Assembly: GCA_022925895.1 (NCBI GenBank) | Contig: JAKSYS010000159.1 | Coordinates: forward strand, 38,176-102,175 | Direction of reading: 5' to 3' | Length of the DNA stretch: 64,000 nucleotides | Source of the DNA: Fragilaria crotonensis | Lineage: Eukaryota; Bacillariophyta; Fragilariophyceae; Fragilariales; Fragilariaceae | Part shown: piece after piece, positions 41,112 through 51,146 of the stretch | Layout: each line of letters opens with the position of its first letter | Numbering within the stretch: the stretch's first letter is position 1 | The notes under the pieces: model-generated | What the model saw: only the letters and a program-made list of their open reading frames with translations | Database searches by the model: none | Told to the model about the DNA's origin: nothing | Translations under genes and position numbers: made by a program

Positions 41112-43688
41112 TCACGGCTTGCGTACACGCCTTTGTTTCGCAGTCAACGGATCAGCTGTAATCCTATCCCGATTCATTCTGATTAAAGAAACGTGTTTCT
41201 TCACTGCCATGGCTTGCCGACGCCGAATCCGCTCCTTCACGTCTATTGCTGCGGCAGTTGAACGTTCTGGCTTTCGTTCACTAGAAGTGTTTAGCGAGGA
41301 AAGGCCACTACAAGGGACTGCGACCTGCTTCTCCAGGTGTCTTGCAGTTGCGAGCACTCCTTGGATATTCTTCGTTCGCTCTGACCTTGTAGCGTTCACA
41401 CCATTCGTCTCGCCCCGAGTGGTACGTCCCCTCTTCCCTTTATCAGCACTTATACGAGCGCTAGTTGTTGGATGTGCCGGTGGTCTTCGTTGGACCTGAA
41501 AGTGAACGCAGGTGGCATCGCTGCTCGATTCATCGAGTAACTGGCAACTCTCTAACATGGTCTTCTCATCCATCGTTCTCAATTGAAAAGGGAAGGGTGT
41601 ATCGTCACAATCTTGCGGAGGAAACGTCTGTCTCTCCGCAGACGCGTTGCCTTCCAGAAGCATGAACAAAGAAGAGAAACTGCTTGGCAGACGCTGTTTC
41701 TCAATCACTGGGTTCACAACTCGTGGAAGGGATCCTTCAGATTCAACAAAGTTCGACTGAGCATGATTTCTGTCCTCTCCTTCGTTTCGAAACAATGTTC
41801 CAGCGTCAATCACGTATGCAGGCACTCTGCACGTCGCAGTCGATGACAGTGTGGTTTCATTGTTTGAATTTTCTGGAGGAACGACGCTTGCCTGCAATTG
41901 ATGGTATTGTACAGTATCTGGAGCCTCCGACGCCTCTACGTATTCCGTCACCATCAACTTTTGATCTATCAGAGACAATGACGACGTTGCATTGATTCCG
42001 ATTGTCATTGCAAGACATGAGGAAGATCCATCTGGAGTGGTTGATAGCTTCCTACACAAATCGTCGTGAGCCACAACAAAAAAGGCTATGGCTTTCCGAA
42101 TTTCCGACATAGGCGCTTCTTTGACAATGTCATCCTTCGTAGCCGAGAGAGGTGTTTGTGGTGGGTTTAGAGGCTCTGGTTCGCATGGTCGCTCAACCAC
42201 ATTTACAGTTGATATTCTTTTCTCAATGTTCAATCCCGACGGTCTCATCTCCGTCGTGGCATCACCATTCCTAAGCTGTGTATGAATCTCTTGCACATTC
42301 TTTGTTGATGGTGGAGGAGATTGACTTGGAATTGAATCAATGAACTGGGGTTCGTCAAAGGGTTGAGCGTCTGTTTGGAACCACATCCTGGCTGGGTGAT
42401 AAGTCCGCTTCGATACCGCTATTTCATGTAAGTCGTGAGCCACTAGTGTTTCTTCTTGTGATTGAACGCGGGTTGATGATCCACATAATCCGGTGGCCAA
42501 GCTTCCAATCGACTGCGACGTGTTCCTTTCCTGAGTCAACGGAGCTACTAGAAGATCTTCTATCATTTCTACAGGCTGTGTCATTGTATCCAGTGTCGGA
42601 TCATCTGTTGAGGAGAGCGAAACTTCCACCTCTTCATTCGTCAAGCCAGTGAAGGTGATACAAAGCGTCGCGAATCTTGGCTGTTTCGAACTCTCGGAGT
42701 CGCTCGCCTGACATGCATCCCTCGTCACTGCTGAATTTATTATTGAAGTATTGCAGGGAAGCTCGCAGTCATCGACCCTAGTGATGGAATGACCGTCGTT
42801 GCAGACCGCCGCATCCCTCGTCAGATGATTGTTACTTTGAGACTTCCGAGGAACAGTTGGAACATGCGTGGTCGACCTTTCATTGCTGTTGAGCGCATCC
42901 ATTTCTGCTAATGCTTTGAGGCCACTGGTGACGACCTTCTGTTGGAATGAAGATAGTAGAGGGGCCAAAGTGCTGCAGGTTCTAATTTCGTCGCATACTC
43001 CCTCGGCAGCATTAGATAATTTGGGGTCAAGGTCGTCGATCTGCTTATGAGATGTAGGTCCGGCAACTTGAAGCTCGGCAATCAAAGTTAGTTGTGGTGA
43101 AGGCGACTCCGTACTACGATTATGATAGTGCTCTTTCTCATCGCTTGTAGTGTCGCCATCGTCATGGTCGTTACCTTGAGATGACTTCTTGCGCCTTTCT
43201 GCGCCATCCTTACTTGCCTGAACAAGGAGAGAACGGTATCTGGTTGACCTACGTCTGCGACTCGACGGACTTGCGTTGGATAAAACGACATCAAGGGAAT
43301 CTGTGGTAGAACTCGAGGTCCTGGATCCTCCTAGCATGTCAGCACCAGAAACCATAAATAAACCACAATCGTTGTCGGGGTCAGGATCGTAGTAGCTGAA
43401 ACGAGTACGCCACGTACTGTCAGGCCTGCATCTTCCTTGGAATTTTGGGTCGAGGGCACACGAATACTTTGCGTCCACTTCAATCGATGGAAAGCGGCGG
43501 GTCTGCGACCCTGGAAGAACCATCGCGTTGATCGCGATGACACGTGCGATCTGATATGTTCGACGTACTATACAAGGTACAGGCGAATCTGAATTGTGAA
43601 CTCGGTTGGCTATTCTGTTTAGTGAGGGCAAAAAAATCCCAAGTTTCGCTCGTTTCGCCAAAGTTAACCGAGAATTTGTTCGTCTCAT
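41112..43688 (-). CDS. Uncharacterised 858-residue Ser/Thr-rich protein
   Basis: One uninterrupted frame from ATG 43688 to 41112, so it is very likely real. No known domain is recognised. The N-terminus is basic and hydrophobic (LTLAKRAKLGIFLPSLNRIANR), followed by RFSYYDPDPDNDCGLFMV and a Ser/Arg stretch (SNASPSSRRRRSTRYRSLL). The long middle is Ser/Thr/Asn-rich and probably disordered. The C-terminus turns basic (KGKRGRTTRG, ERIRRRQAMAVKKH, AKQRRVRKP), which suggests a nuclear or nucleic-acid-bound protein; this is inference. It ends 91 bp from the end of the TYW3-kelch gene on the opposite strand. Confidence 0.55.
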   Translation of the reverse strand: MRRTNSRLTLAKRAKLGIFLPSLNRIANRVHNSDSPVPCIVRRTYQIARVIAINAMVLPGSQTRRFPSIEVDAKYSCALDPKFQGRCRPDSTWRTRFSYYDPDPDNDCGLFMVSGADMLGGSRTSSSTTDSLDVVLSNASPSSRRRRSTRYRSLLVQASKDGAERRKKSSQGNDHDDGDTTSDEKEHYHNRSTESPSPQLTLIAELQVAGPTSHKQIDDLDPKLSNAAEGVCDEIRTCSTLAPLLSSFQQKVVTSGLKALAEMDALNSNERSTTHVPTVPRKSQSNNHLTRDAAVCNDGHSITRVDDCELPCNTSIINSAVTRDACQASDSESSKQPRFATLCITFTGLTNEEVEVSLSSTDDPTLDTMTQPVEMIEDLLVAPLTQERNTSQSIGSLATGLCGSSTRVQSQEETLVAHDLHEIAVSKRTYHPARMWFQTDAQPFDEPQFIDSIPSQSPPPSTKNVQEIHTQLRNGDATTEMRPSGLNIEKRISTVNVVERPCEPEPLNPPQTPLSATKDDIVKEAPMSEIRKAIAFFVVAHDDLCRKLSTTPDGSSSCLAMTIGINATSSLSLIDQKLMVTEYVEASEAPDTVQYHQLQASVVPPENSNNETTLSSTATCRVPAYVIDAGTLFRNEGEDRNHAQSNFVESEGSLPRVVNPVIEKQRLPSSFSSLFMLLEGNASAERQTFPPQDCDDTPFPFQLRTMDEKTMLESCQLLDESSSDATCVHFQVQRRPPAHPTTSARISADKGKRGRTTRGETNGVNATRSERTKNIQGVLATARHLEKQVAVPCSGLSSLNTSSERKPERSTAAAIDVKERIRRRQAMAVKKHVSLIRMNRDRITADPLTAKQRRVRKP

Positions 43689-44269
43689 CTATGTTGCATG
43701 AATACTCCGAATCTATTTAGAGGGAGGGTATTGAATTTTTCTCACAAAGAGCATACTGCATTCGCATTCATCCTGCCTACTATGCATACTCTGGTGCTAG
43801 TACTAAGATAGCTAGAGTAGAGTACTGTACATATTACGGATACCCCGAGTACTGGAGTACCAGGAACTACAGTACGAAGTGCTCGTGCTCTGGAGATTGT
43901 GAGATTGTATGTACAGTACAAGGTACATGTACTAAGCTACTGTACTGTGAGGAGCAACTGTATGACATACTACTATACTACAAATTACTACTCCAAGTAC
44001 AGTAATAGTACATACTCGAGTACCTTGTACTGATACCTGGTCCTATCTCGTAGTAGTACAACACTGCCAACAATCCTTGTGAAGTAATGCATCATGTACA
44101 GTATATAGTGTAGTATTGGAGAAAATGAGATCACACTTTCACGTTCGTTCAATAAAAAACGCATTGGTCAAGTCTGTTCAGACGGCCTTGATCCTTGGTC
44201 CTTGATCCTTGAATACGCTCTGTCCCTTGATTTTCATCAAACTGCATCAGCATAAGATTAAAGTTAGAT
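43689..44269. promoter_or_regulatory. Divergent intergenic region with the densest GTAC island
   Basis: 581 bp between divergent starts of the 858-residue gene and the GT32 gene. From 43790 to 44110 there are many GTAC/AGTACT/TGTACAGT units in varied order (GAGTACTGGAGTACC, GTACAGTACAAGGTACATGT). A short direct repeat of TTGATCCTTG/CCTTGGTCC lies at 44189-44213. Confidence 0.6.
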
Positions 44270-45508
44270 ATGACTGGTGAACGCGTCATAGTTGCGGGTC
44301 GACATCGATCGACGCTCAAGCGAGGAAGGAATGTGGTTTTGGTTGCTGCTGGGTTGGTGTTGCTGTCACTACTTCGCCTTGAATTCCTTTCATCCCTTCG
44401 CGTTCCAGAACCTTTCGAATCCAATGTGCATGCAGTATTGCCGGATAATAATGAAGGTGTGGTTAGACGGAGCTTGGGTTCAACGCAAAGTGCAGGTGGA
44501 CGAAAACAGATACCCCTCGACTTGCTAACCGACGAGCAGGGACAGCAGAATATCTCTTGTCCTCCCGACACGAAACCAATATTCAACAGTCCGGTCGCCA
44601 ACTTCAAATCGAACCACCGGATAACGCTTGTTATTCACCAAACGTTTAAGAGTCGCTGCGTGACCGACGACGTCTATCAGCTTTCTCTTGCATGGAAAGC
44701 CCTCGGAGTTCCGTACTATTTTCACGACGACGCAGCGATCGACCGGCTGATTCTTTCCCACAATTACAAGGAGTTTCCCCACTTACAGTTAGTGTGGGAG
44801 CATTGTATCACCAAGCCTGTAGTCAAGACTGATTTGTGGCGCCTTTTGTTGCTTTATGAATATGGTGGAATCTACGCGGATCTGGACACCAAACCAATTT
44901 CATTCCAACCAACAGTCACAATTCGAACGGACGATGAAATGTACGCGGTTGCTGATTTAGTGAGCCGCCCCTCATTTCACTTCATGGCGTCGATGCCACG
45001 ACATCCCGTTCAATTCCTCACTCTGCAGCAAGCGCTGCATGAATTGCTATTCATACCAGACACAGGTTTCTACTGCCCTGCGGTAACAACTGGTAAGGCA
45101 ATGCATTTGAGTATTGAGTGCCACTGGAGCACTATGTCACCGTTGTACTTCATTGTCCGCTCATCTGTTTGTGTTTTAGGTCCAGACGCTCTGGAGAAGG
45201 CTTTGGAGATGTTTTTACGAAATCATGATCCCGACAAAACACAGTTTCATGAGATTAAAGGTGGCTCATTCACATTCCACGGCATGGGTGGACACACTGT
45301 ACGGAGAGATGGAACAAACGAGACAGCTAGTAGTATTGTCCAGGAATTTGCCCTTCCAGATAAGGAACAACGGTACAAGGCAAACGAGATGGTACACTAC
45401 CGGCAAACAATGGTTCACACGGGCGAAAGCTGTTTCGACATTATCACGAAACATTTTGACAATAAGCGAGAGAAAAAGCCCTTCGGTTCCGTTTTCGATT
45501 TTTTCTGA
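44270..45508 (+). CDS. GT32 glycosyltransferase, Golgi type II membrane protein
   Basis: 412 residues from ATG 44270. A short cytoplasmic N-terminus is followed by one hydrophobic anchor (VVLVAAGLVLLSLL, residues about 22-35) and a lumenal catalytic domain. The domain opens with ITLVIHQTFKSR and contains VKTDLWRLLLLYEYGGIYAD, with the DxD metal/nucleotide-sugar site in YADLDTKP (residues about 202-206). These are signatures of the OCH1/GT32 family, which add mannose or related sugars to N-glycans or sphingolipids. The C-terminal part keeps FYCPAVTTG and a HGMGGHT motif. The exact donor and acceptor cannot be told. Confidence 0.88.
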   Translation: MTGERVIVAGRHRSTLKRGRNVVLVAAGLVLLSLLRLEFLSSLRVPEPFESNVHAVLPDNNEGVVRRSLGSTQSAGGRKQIPLDLLTDEQGQQNISCPPDTKPIFNSPVANFKSNHRITLVIHQTFKSRCVTDDVYQLSLAWKALGVPYYFHDDAAIDRLILSHNYKEFPHLQLVWEHCITKPVVKTDLWRLLLLYEYGGIYADLDTKPISFQPTVTIRTDDEMYAVADLVSRPSFHFMASMPRHPVQFLTLQQALHELLFIPDTGFYCPAVTTGKAMHLSIECHWSTMSPLYFIVRSSVCVLGPDALEKALEMFLRNHDPDKTQFHEIKGGSFTFHGMGGHTVRRDGTNETASSIVQEFALPDKEQRYKANEMVHYRQTMVHTGESCFDIITKHFDNKREKKPFGSVFDFF

Positions 45509-47546
45509 AGGCGCTATCTTTTCAACCATGTTCATTACAAGGCCTTGACGCTGCCAATGTCATGCATGCCTTCAAGTCAGCTCTGTAGAGTTCTTCGCGT
45601 GGAAATCAGGACAAGTAGAATTAAGATGTATTACTAAGCATCAGTGGAATGCGAAATTACTCCACAAGCTTAGGGTGTAGATCCTGCAAGGGGGTGGACC
45701 ATTGGTTGCTGCAACGGACCACGTCTTGTGAGAGGGCAACAATGAGCGTTTCTGATGAAGAACTTCTGATACAGGAGCGTCCAAGCTGGATTTCCCTCGA
45801 AGTCAAACCTTCGATTGTCCCTCGGTGTGGGCACCCTGTTCTGTCGATAGCGATTCGAACAGAATATCGTGTACACTGCCGAGTGCCGAGTCGATCCTAT
45901 AATTGTTTTGGTGAAGTGTTTCGTTGTCCACTACCGTAGGGGCATACGGCAAACGATCTGCTCCAGTCAGAAATGTATTCTCATCTTTATTTATGCACCC
46001 TTCCAAGCTACTACGCTTACACTCGGAGGAATTTCGTGGCAATTCCATGGATGTGGCCCTGCCCACATCGGAAATCCCTGTGAGCGTACGTTGGGAGCTG
46101 TGCACGCCGTTGTGTCATGTTGTCTTGCAAAATGTGCGTTCACCATTTCCCCACACACAAAAGCGAATAAAACTTGAGTTCCGTGTATGGCACTGGGATT
46201 AGCTCATTCATCAAGACAGCAACCATTGCCCTTACAAAGCGAGGACAGTGAATGTTTGCTTGCACTGGAGCATGACAAAACATCAAGGTGAAACGAGTGA
46301 TTGCAAGCTGCATCACCGCACATCAGTGTTTTCGACTGTGTTTCCCCCCTGCGTCGCTTCAATTATTGGCTTCATCTCGTCGCGTCTTTGCATGTGATAC
46401 TATGCATACAAGTAAAAGCAACTGTAACGGGTTTACGAGACTACGAGACGTTTTTTCGTCTAGATCGGTGCGCTGGGGTTTCGACTTTTTCACACTTTCT
46501 GTGCAAGGTGATACAGCACTATTCCGTGTGGAGCAATGTACTGAATGCCTCGGACCGAAGAATGTTCAATTGGACCTCTGTCAAGAGTGTTGCTGCTGAG
46601 ACGGAGTTAAGTATTTGCACTTAGATCCTCGCAATCAACGAATGTTTGACATGCTATTTGTATCTCTCATTTCTAGATGCCGAATACGGAATGCAAGTTT
46701 GACATCGTGCTAGAGTAGAGGTGCTCGGTCCGCCGTGCCAAGAGAAGAATTGGCGACCTCTAATAATCTTGCGGGATGCCACAGCCCCAGGCACCTCACA
46801 CCTGAGACAGGAGGACCAGCTGTGAAACCATGACTCGAACTCATGAACTCTCGTGTGATGAACCTGAACAACTGAATACTGACTAGACCCCCCTACCGGT
46901 AGATAGATTCTCACTCATGCCAGGAAATCATCAATCCGTGGAGGGAGATTGACTGGCGATCAACGCTGCCAGGTACTGGAATACTGTATGGTCACAGATG
47001 AAAAACAAGTTAAACGTAGGCGCACATTCCTGGAGTCGTAGACTTGTACCCGCACGAGTAATTAACTTCATGTGTTATGGTGTCACGCATCGGTGATCAT
47101 GGAATAAATTTGAATCTTGCTGGAAGGTCCTGCGTACGAGATTTTGTGTATCATCCACAACGGAAAACTGTCATTTACCGGAAAATTATATACATGCCTA
47201 TATAAAAATCATTGTCCTTGATTTCTGAAAGGCGTCTGTTGTACGGGATTTGTAGTGGGACAAAAAAATATCGGTGCACGGGCCCGACCGAAAGGCGTCT
47301 CGTCGGAGTGGGGTTTTGAAATCCGGCACTGCCCATCGTACTATATATATGATAAAGAAGACCGTCGCATTACATTCTGTACTCTGTGTACTCTATGCTT
47401 TACCCCAGCACGGATTAAGCGCACCACTCATCACCAATTGAAGGGAAGGAACATTCGTTGGGTTTGGATGAAAGCTAGAAAGAGCGACTGCTAGGGAACG
47501 TCGGTAGGGCGGCAACGGGGAAACGACAGTGCTAACAAACGAACCA
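45509..47546. other. 2-kb gap without a supported gene
   Basis: Several short frames exist (45742-45939, 45924-46202, 46288-46624) with odd segments such as VSVRWELCTPLCHVVLQNV and TFFRLDRCAGVSTFSHFLC, but none has a known domain and they are in different frames. They could be decayed coding sequence or exons of an unrecognised gene. A weak tRNA-like motif on the minus strand is at about 46830-46900. A TATATATGATAAAG stretch at 47343-47356 lies about 190 bp upstream of the kinase start and could be a TATA element. Confidence 0.4.
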
Positions 47547-49046
47547 ATGTTGCCGCTTGAAGATTCACCAGGGTCAGTAGCAACGACAACGTCGTCATCA
47601 ACACCTTCGTCTGCATCATCAACACCAGAGTCTCATTCACATCTCAAGCGACGATCGCATTGCACGACTCCCATGTTGGATGTATCAGGTGTGCGGCAGC
47701 TAAAGTACTCGCCTCTCAGATCCCCGTCTACGTCTCCCCGTTCGAGGTCACCCGTCAACGGACGGAAAATTTCCTCGAGAACACTAAGGACGACAGCAAC
47801 TCTGATCGCTCTTGTGGGGGCTTCGCTCTTTGGCTCATTTTCTGTTTTAGTTGTTCCTGTCGATCTACATTGGGTCGACGTCACTGAACAGCAACATGTA
47901 TCTCGGGGTAGTTGGGGTTCCGCCATGGATGCTGCACCTAGGGTGGTCTACTTGGAAAGGACCGCCTTTGAGCCGATACGTCATCGCATCTTGCCAGATG
48001 ATCCCACCTTGCATTCGCCTCCGGGGGAAGAGGCCACTGAAGAACAAAATATGAAGGCAGAGCATCATGACCCGGAATGTGTTCCCATGGCGAAATGGCA
48101 AACTCAGTCGTTTCCCAACTGCAATATCATTCATGAAATGGATTTACGCGAAGCTGCTGATGAAGAAGGAAAAAAGTCATCAACGTTACAACTTCTTGGG
48201 ACAGGCTGGTTTCGATCGACTTGGAAGTGGGACACTGACGGTGACGCATCTGTTGTATTGAAGACACTTCGACTCGATAGGGAATTCTTTGACGAGTATT
48301 ATGATTTGCATCGACGAGATGCCGTTGCCATGGAACGATTGACACATTCTCCTTTTGTGATGAATATTTATGGTTATTGCGGTCAATCGGCTTTGAATGA
48401 ACTCGCAGACTTTCAGTGGGATTCGCTAGAAAAGTTTGGTAAAAACCTGCGAGGTCGAGTGGGTGCGGATGTTAACTTTCTGAAACTACAGCTGGCCGCG
48501 AGCGTGTCAGTAGGGCTGGCCCACGTTCACGAACTCGATGATCGCCCTTCCATGGTTCACTACGATATCAATCCTCGCAACATTGCTATTGTCGCTGGCG
48601 GCAAACCCAAGTTGAACGACTTTAATATTGCTGAATTTCTCCGTTACAATCCCACGACAAACAAAACATGTGGTTTTCGCAGTCGGCTACATGAGCCCTG
48701 GTGGCGGGCGCCTGAGGAGGTGACGATTGGAAGCAACAACTTGCTCGATGAAAGCGTTGACATTTACGCGTTGGGAAATATACTTTTTCACATTCTCACC
48801 ACCCATTCGCCGCGCGGCAAAATGAAGCGTGAAAGGATGGAAGACGTGCGGCAAGTGGTTGCGAAAGGAATTCGACCAACCTTGGCGCAAGAGTACACCA
48901 AAAGCAAGGATCCGTCTATTGTCGCAATCAGGAATGCCCTTTTCAAGTGCCAAGAGTTTGATCCCAAGAAACGGCCGACAGCGCGTGAAATAGCAACGAT
49001 GCTAATCAAGGTAGTTTCAGAGGTGAGGGCGAAGCGAAGAATTTAA
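47547..49046 (+). CDS. Membrane-anchored protein-kinase-like protein, lumenal or extracellular catalytic domain
   Basis: The first in-frame ATG is 47547 (499 residues); the frame upstream lacks an ATG. The N-terminus is Ser/Thr/Pro-rich and basic (about residues 1-75), then one membrane helix (TLIALVGASLFGSFSVLVV). The kinase fold follows: glycine-loop-like LLGTGWFRSTWKW, Lys in VVLKTLRLD (about residue 239), the catalytic loop HYDINPRNI and an NDFNIAEF in place of DFG, then APEEV and DIYALGNILFHILT. All core residues are recognisable, except that the Gly of DFG is Asn. Type II topology would put the kinase domain on the lumenal/outer side, so secretory-pathway substrates are likely. Confidence 0.78.
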   Translation: MLPLEDSPGSVATTTSSSTPSSASSTPESHSHLKRRSHCTTPMLDVSGVRQLKYSPLRSPSTSPRSRSPVNGRKISSRTLRTTATLIALVGASLFGSFSVLVVPVDLHWVDVTEQQHVSRGSWGSAMDAAPRVVYLERTAFEPIRHRILPDDPTLHSPPGEEATEEQNMKAEHHDPECVPMAKWQTQSFPNCNIIHEMDLREAADEEGKKSSTLQLLGTGWFRSTWKWDTDGDASVVLKTLRLDREFFDEYYDLHRRDAVAMERLTHSPFVMNIYGYCGQSALNELADFQWDSLEKFGKNLRGRVGADVNFLKLQLAASVSVGLAHVHELDDRPSMVHYDINPRNIAIVAGGKPKLNDFNIAEFLRYNPTTNKTCGFRSRLHEPWWRAPEEVTIGSNNLLDESVDIYALGNILFHILTTHSPRGKMKRERMEDVRQVVAKGIRPTLAQEYTKSKDPSIVAIRNALFKCQEFDPKKRPTAREIATMLIKVVSEVRAKRRI

Positions 49047-49080
49047 AAATAGATTCAATTAACCTTGCTATGCCACAACG

Positions 49081-50257
49081 TCAGAACAAAATCCCAGCCA
49101 AGACCAATGAGACGATGGAATCTCGTTCGATCTTTTGCCACAAGTCGGGATTAGACTCCCATGGATTCCTCCCGCCACCGAGTAGGTTTAGGGACTGAAG
49201 CGTCAATGTAGTGATGCTGTGAATCGCTTCAAGGCGTAACCACGGCTCGATATCCCCCAGTAGCTGGCATTCAGCTTCGTAAGTTTCCCAGATTGTGTCT
49301 GCCTGCTTTCTGTTGGCGCAAACCTTTCGTCCCATCAACAACAATTCAAAGCGTGCATCAGCGTATGCTGCTTCTTCCCAATCGAGAACGGAGGAGATGA
49401 ACGTGTGGTTTTCACATCTATGAAAGATAAGGTTTTGAGGTTGACAATCCATGTGCACCAATACCCACGCAACAGGCTTAATCGTGGACACTTCCACATT
49501 CAACTTTGTGATGCATTTATGCAGTGTTTCAGTGACGGCCTGCCATTTCTCATTACTCCCGTCGCCGTTGGTCCTGATTGTCTCCACCATTCTAGAGTGA
49601 GCCGCTCGATACACAGCAACCATATCCGCAAACGTAATGGCCTGTCCATCACTAGACAGATCGCGCCAGTCTTGCTTCGGATTATTGGCAAGGTGCTGGT
49701 GTAGCGGTATCGTCACGGTCCTTAGCACTTCTAGCGCATACTCCTCAGCAAATTCCACCGGCACCCGCCCCACCGGGGTGAGGTTCATCAAAACCAAATT
49801 CGTGCCTCACTTGTATCATCCCATTGATCCATTCCATTGTGTGCTTCCGATTTCCATCGAAATGCATCGAGTGTTCCCCGACGTACGAAAAAATGGCCCA
49901 CGGGTAATCATGCGTGCTGGCATCAAAGTGCAGGACTTGCGGAATGGCCAGGTGCGGCAGCGCCTCGTAGGAGATGCGATAGGCTGCAACTTCAGCCCGC
50001 GCCAATCGCTCCGGTGAAGCTTCATTACTGTTCAAGTTCCACCATCGCGCAGATCCCCGCCATTGACGCACAACCACGCGATTACCACCAGAACGGACAG
50101 CGTCGGACAATTGGTCGGGAAACGGGCGGGTGAAAGTAAGAATCCACACTTGCTGCTGTGCCGATTTGATCTCTTGAACTGCACATCCATTGTCAATCAA
50201 GCCTGGGTACTTCTCAGTCAGGTAGTGGAGCACATATTCTGGAATGACTGTTGCCAT
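49081..50257 (-). pseudogene. APH/choline-kinase-fold phosphotransferase with one frameshift
   Basis: ATG at 50257; the first frame runs to 49745, the second from 49797 to 49081. One base too many in the GGGG run (minus strand; plus-strand C run 49768-49771) explains the break: without it a 391-residue protein would result. The first part has the N-lobe (RVVVRQWRGSARWW, PWAIFSYVGEHSM). The second has the Brenner motif HMDCQPQNLIF and metal-binding DWEEAAYADARFELL, both intact. The family phosphorylates small hydroxyl substrates (choline, ethanolamine, ketoamines, or steroid alcohols in insects). Whether this is a true pseudogene or an error in the assembled sequence is open, since everything else looks functional. 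Confidence 0.72.
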
Positions 50258-50541
50258 TTCATAATGTTGCTTCCTCGGATTCTTTCCTTGGTGAGATCGT
50301 GACAAGGGTCAGGAGTCAGGAGTCAAGATTCAGGATCGAATCGTCGGGTGCTCACCTACAACTTGAACTGTGATCAGTGATCAGTCATCAGAGATTCATT
50401 ATCGCCATACGCCATACGCCATACTCTAGAGTACGCCATACGCCGATACGCCATCACATATCTTCACGTCGAATACCATATATATGCATATGCATGTCTT
50501 TTTTGCGCCACCAACATAACCTTTCGTACTGTACTGTACAT
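50258..50541. repeat. Short tandem repeats upstream of the Copia element
   Basis: GGGTCAGGAGTCAGGAGTCA at 50306-50325; CGCCATA repeated at 50403-50458 around the palindrome TACTCTAGAGTA (50422-50433). The rest is GTAC-rich promoter-like DNA of the minus-strand APH gene. The Copia target duplication ACTTT begins at 50542. Confidence 0.55.
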
Positions 50542-50546
50542 ACTTT

Positions 50547-51146
50547 TGTTAGAGATCTACTGTCACTCTGTCACACTGTCACTCGTAATTACTGTAAGGT
50601 TAAATACCATACGGTAATACGGTAGACAGTCCTTTATTTTCCTTCGTCTGTCCGTGACTCGTGCCAGTAGTTCTGCGAATCAGAACTCTGGATCCCGCGA
50701 CCACACAAGGAATTTAAATCATGTTGCCCTGAGTTTCCCTAAGTATTCAAATCTGTTATGTTGTCAATTTTATTGACAACACAACTTTTACTATGGGATT
50801 CATAACTCAAACACCACTCAACAAGTGGGATTAAAGCAACATAACTTTTGTGAGACTCCAACTAATATTGGAGATCTCACTTTCATTTTTCATCTACATT
50901 TTAACTTATAATTTCCACAAACCAAAAACAGTAAAGGCCTTTACTACTTAGTTCTACATCTTCTACATATTTGTAACAACAAATCTACCATCATGGTCCA
51001 CATCTTCAGGACTCCTACGCCCAAAGCTGGACGATCCGTCACGTTCGCTTCCTCTCCCGTCAAGTCCGACGGCAGACTTCTAGGTCCTACTAACCTTAAG
51101 TCTACCGTCGGCCAGTACTCGCGTACCGATCACACGAATACTGTCA
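50547..51146 (+). repeat. Copia 5' LTR (600 bp)
   Basis: TG...CA ends. It contains ATTGACAACAC-type and TTTATTTTCC segments and, unusually, an ATG at 50993 whose frame is open through the LTR end and on into the internal region to 51247. The last base A of the LTR plus the following TGG also spells ATG. Confidence 0.93.

Noticed and set aside
50258-50541. CGCCATA repeats as a CRISPR-like array
   Set aside because: Units are 7 bp with no spacers of uniform length, in a eukaryotic genome; simple tandem repeats fit.
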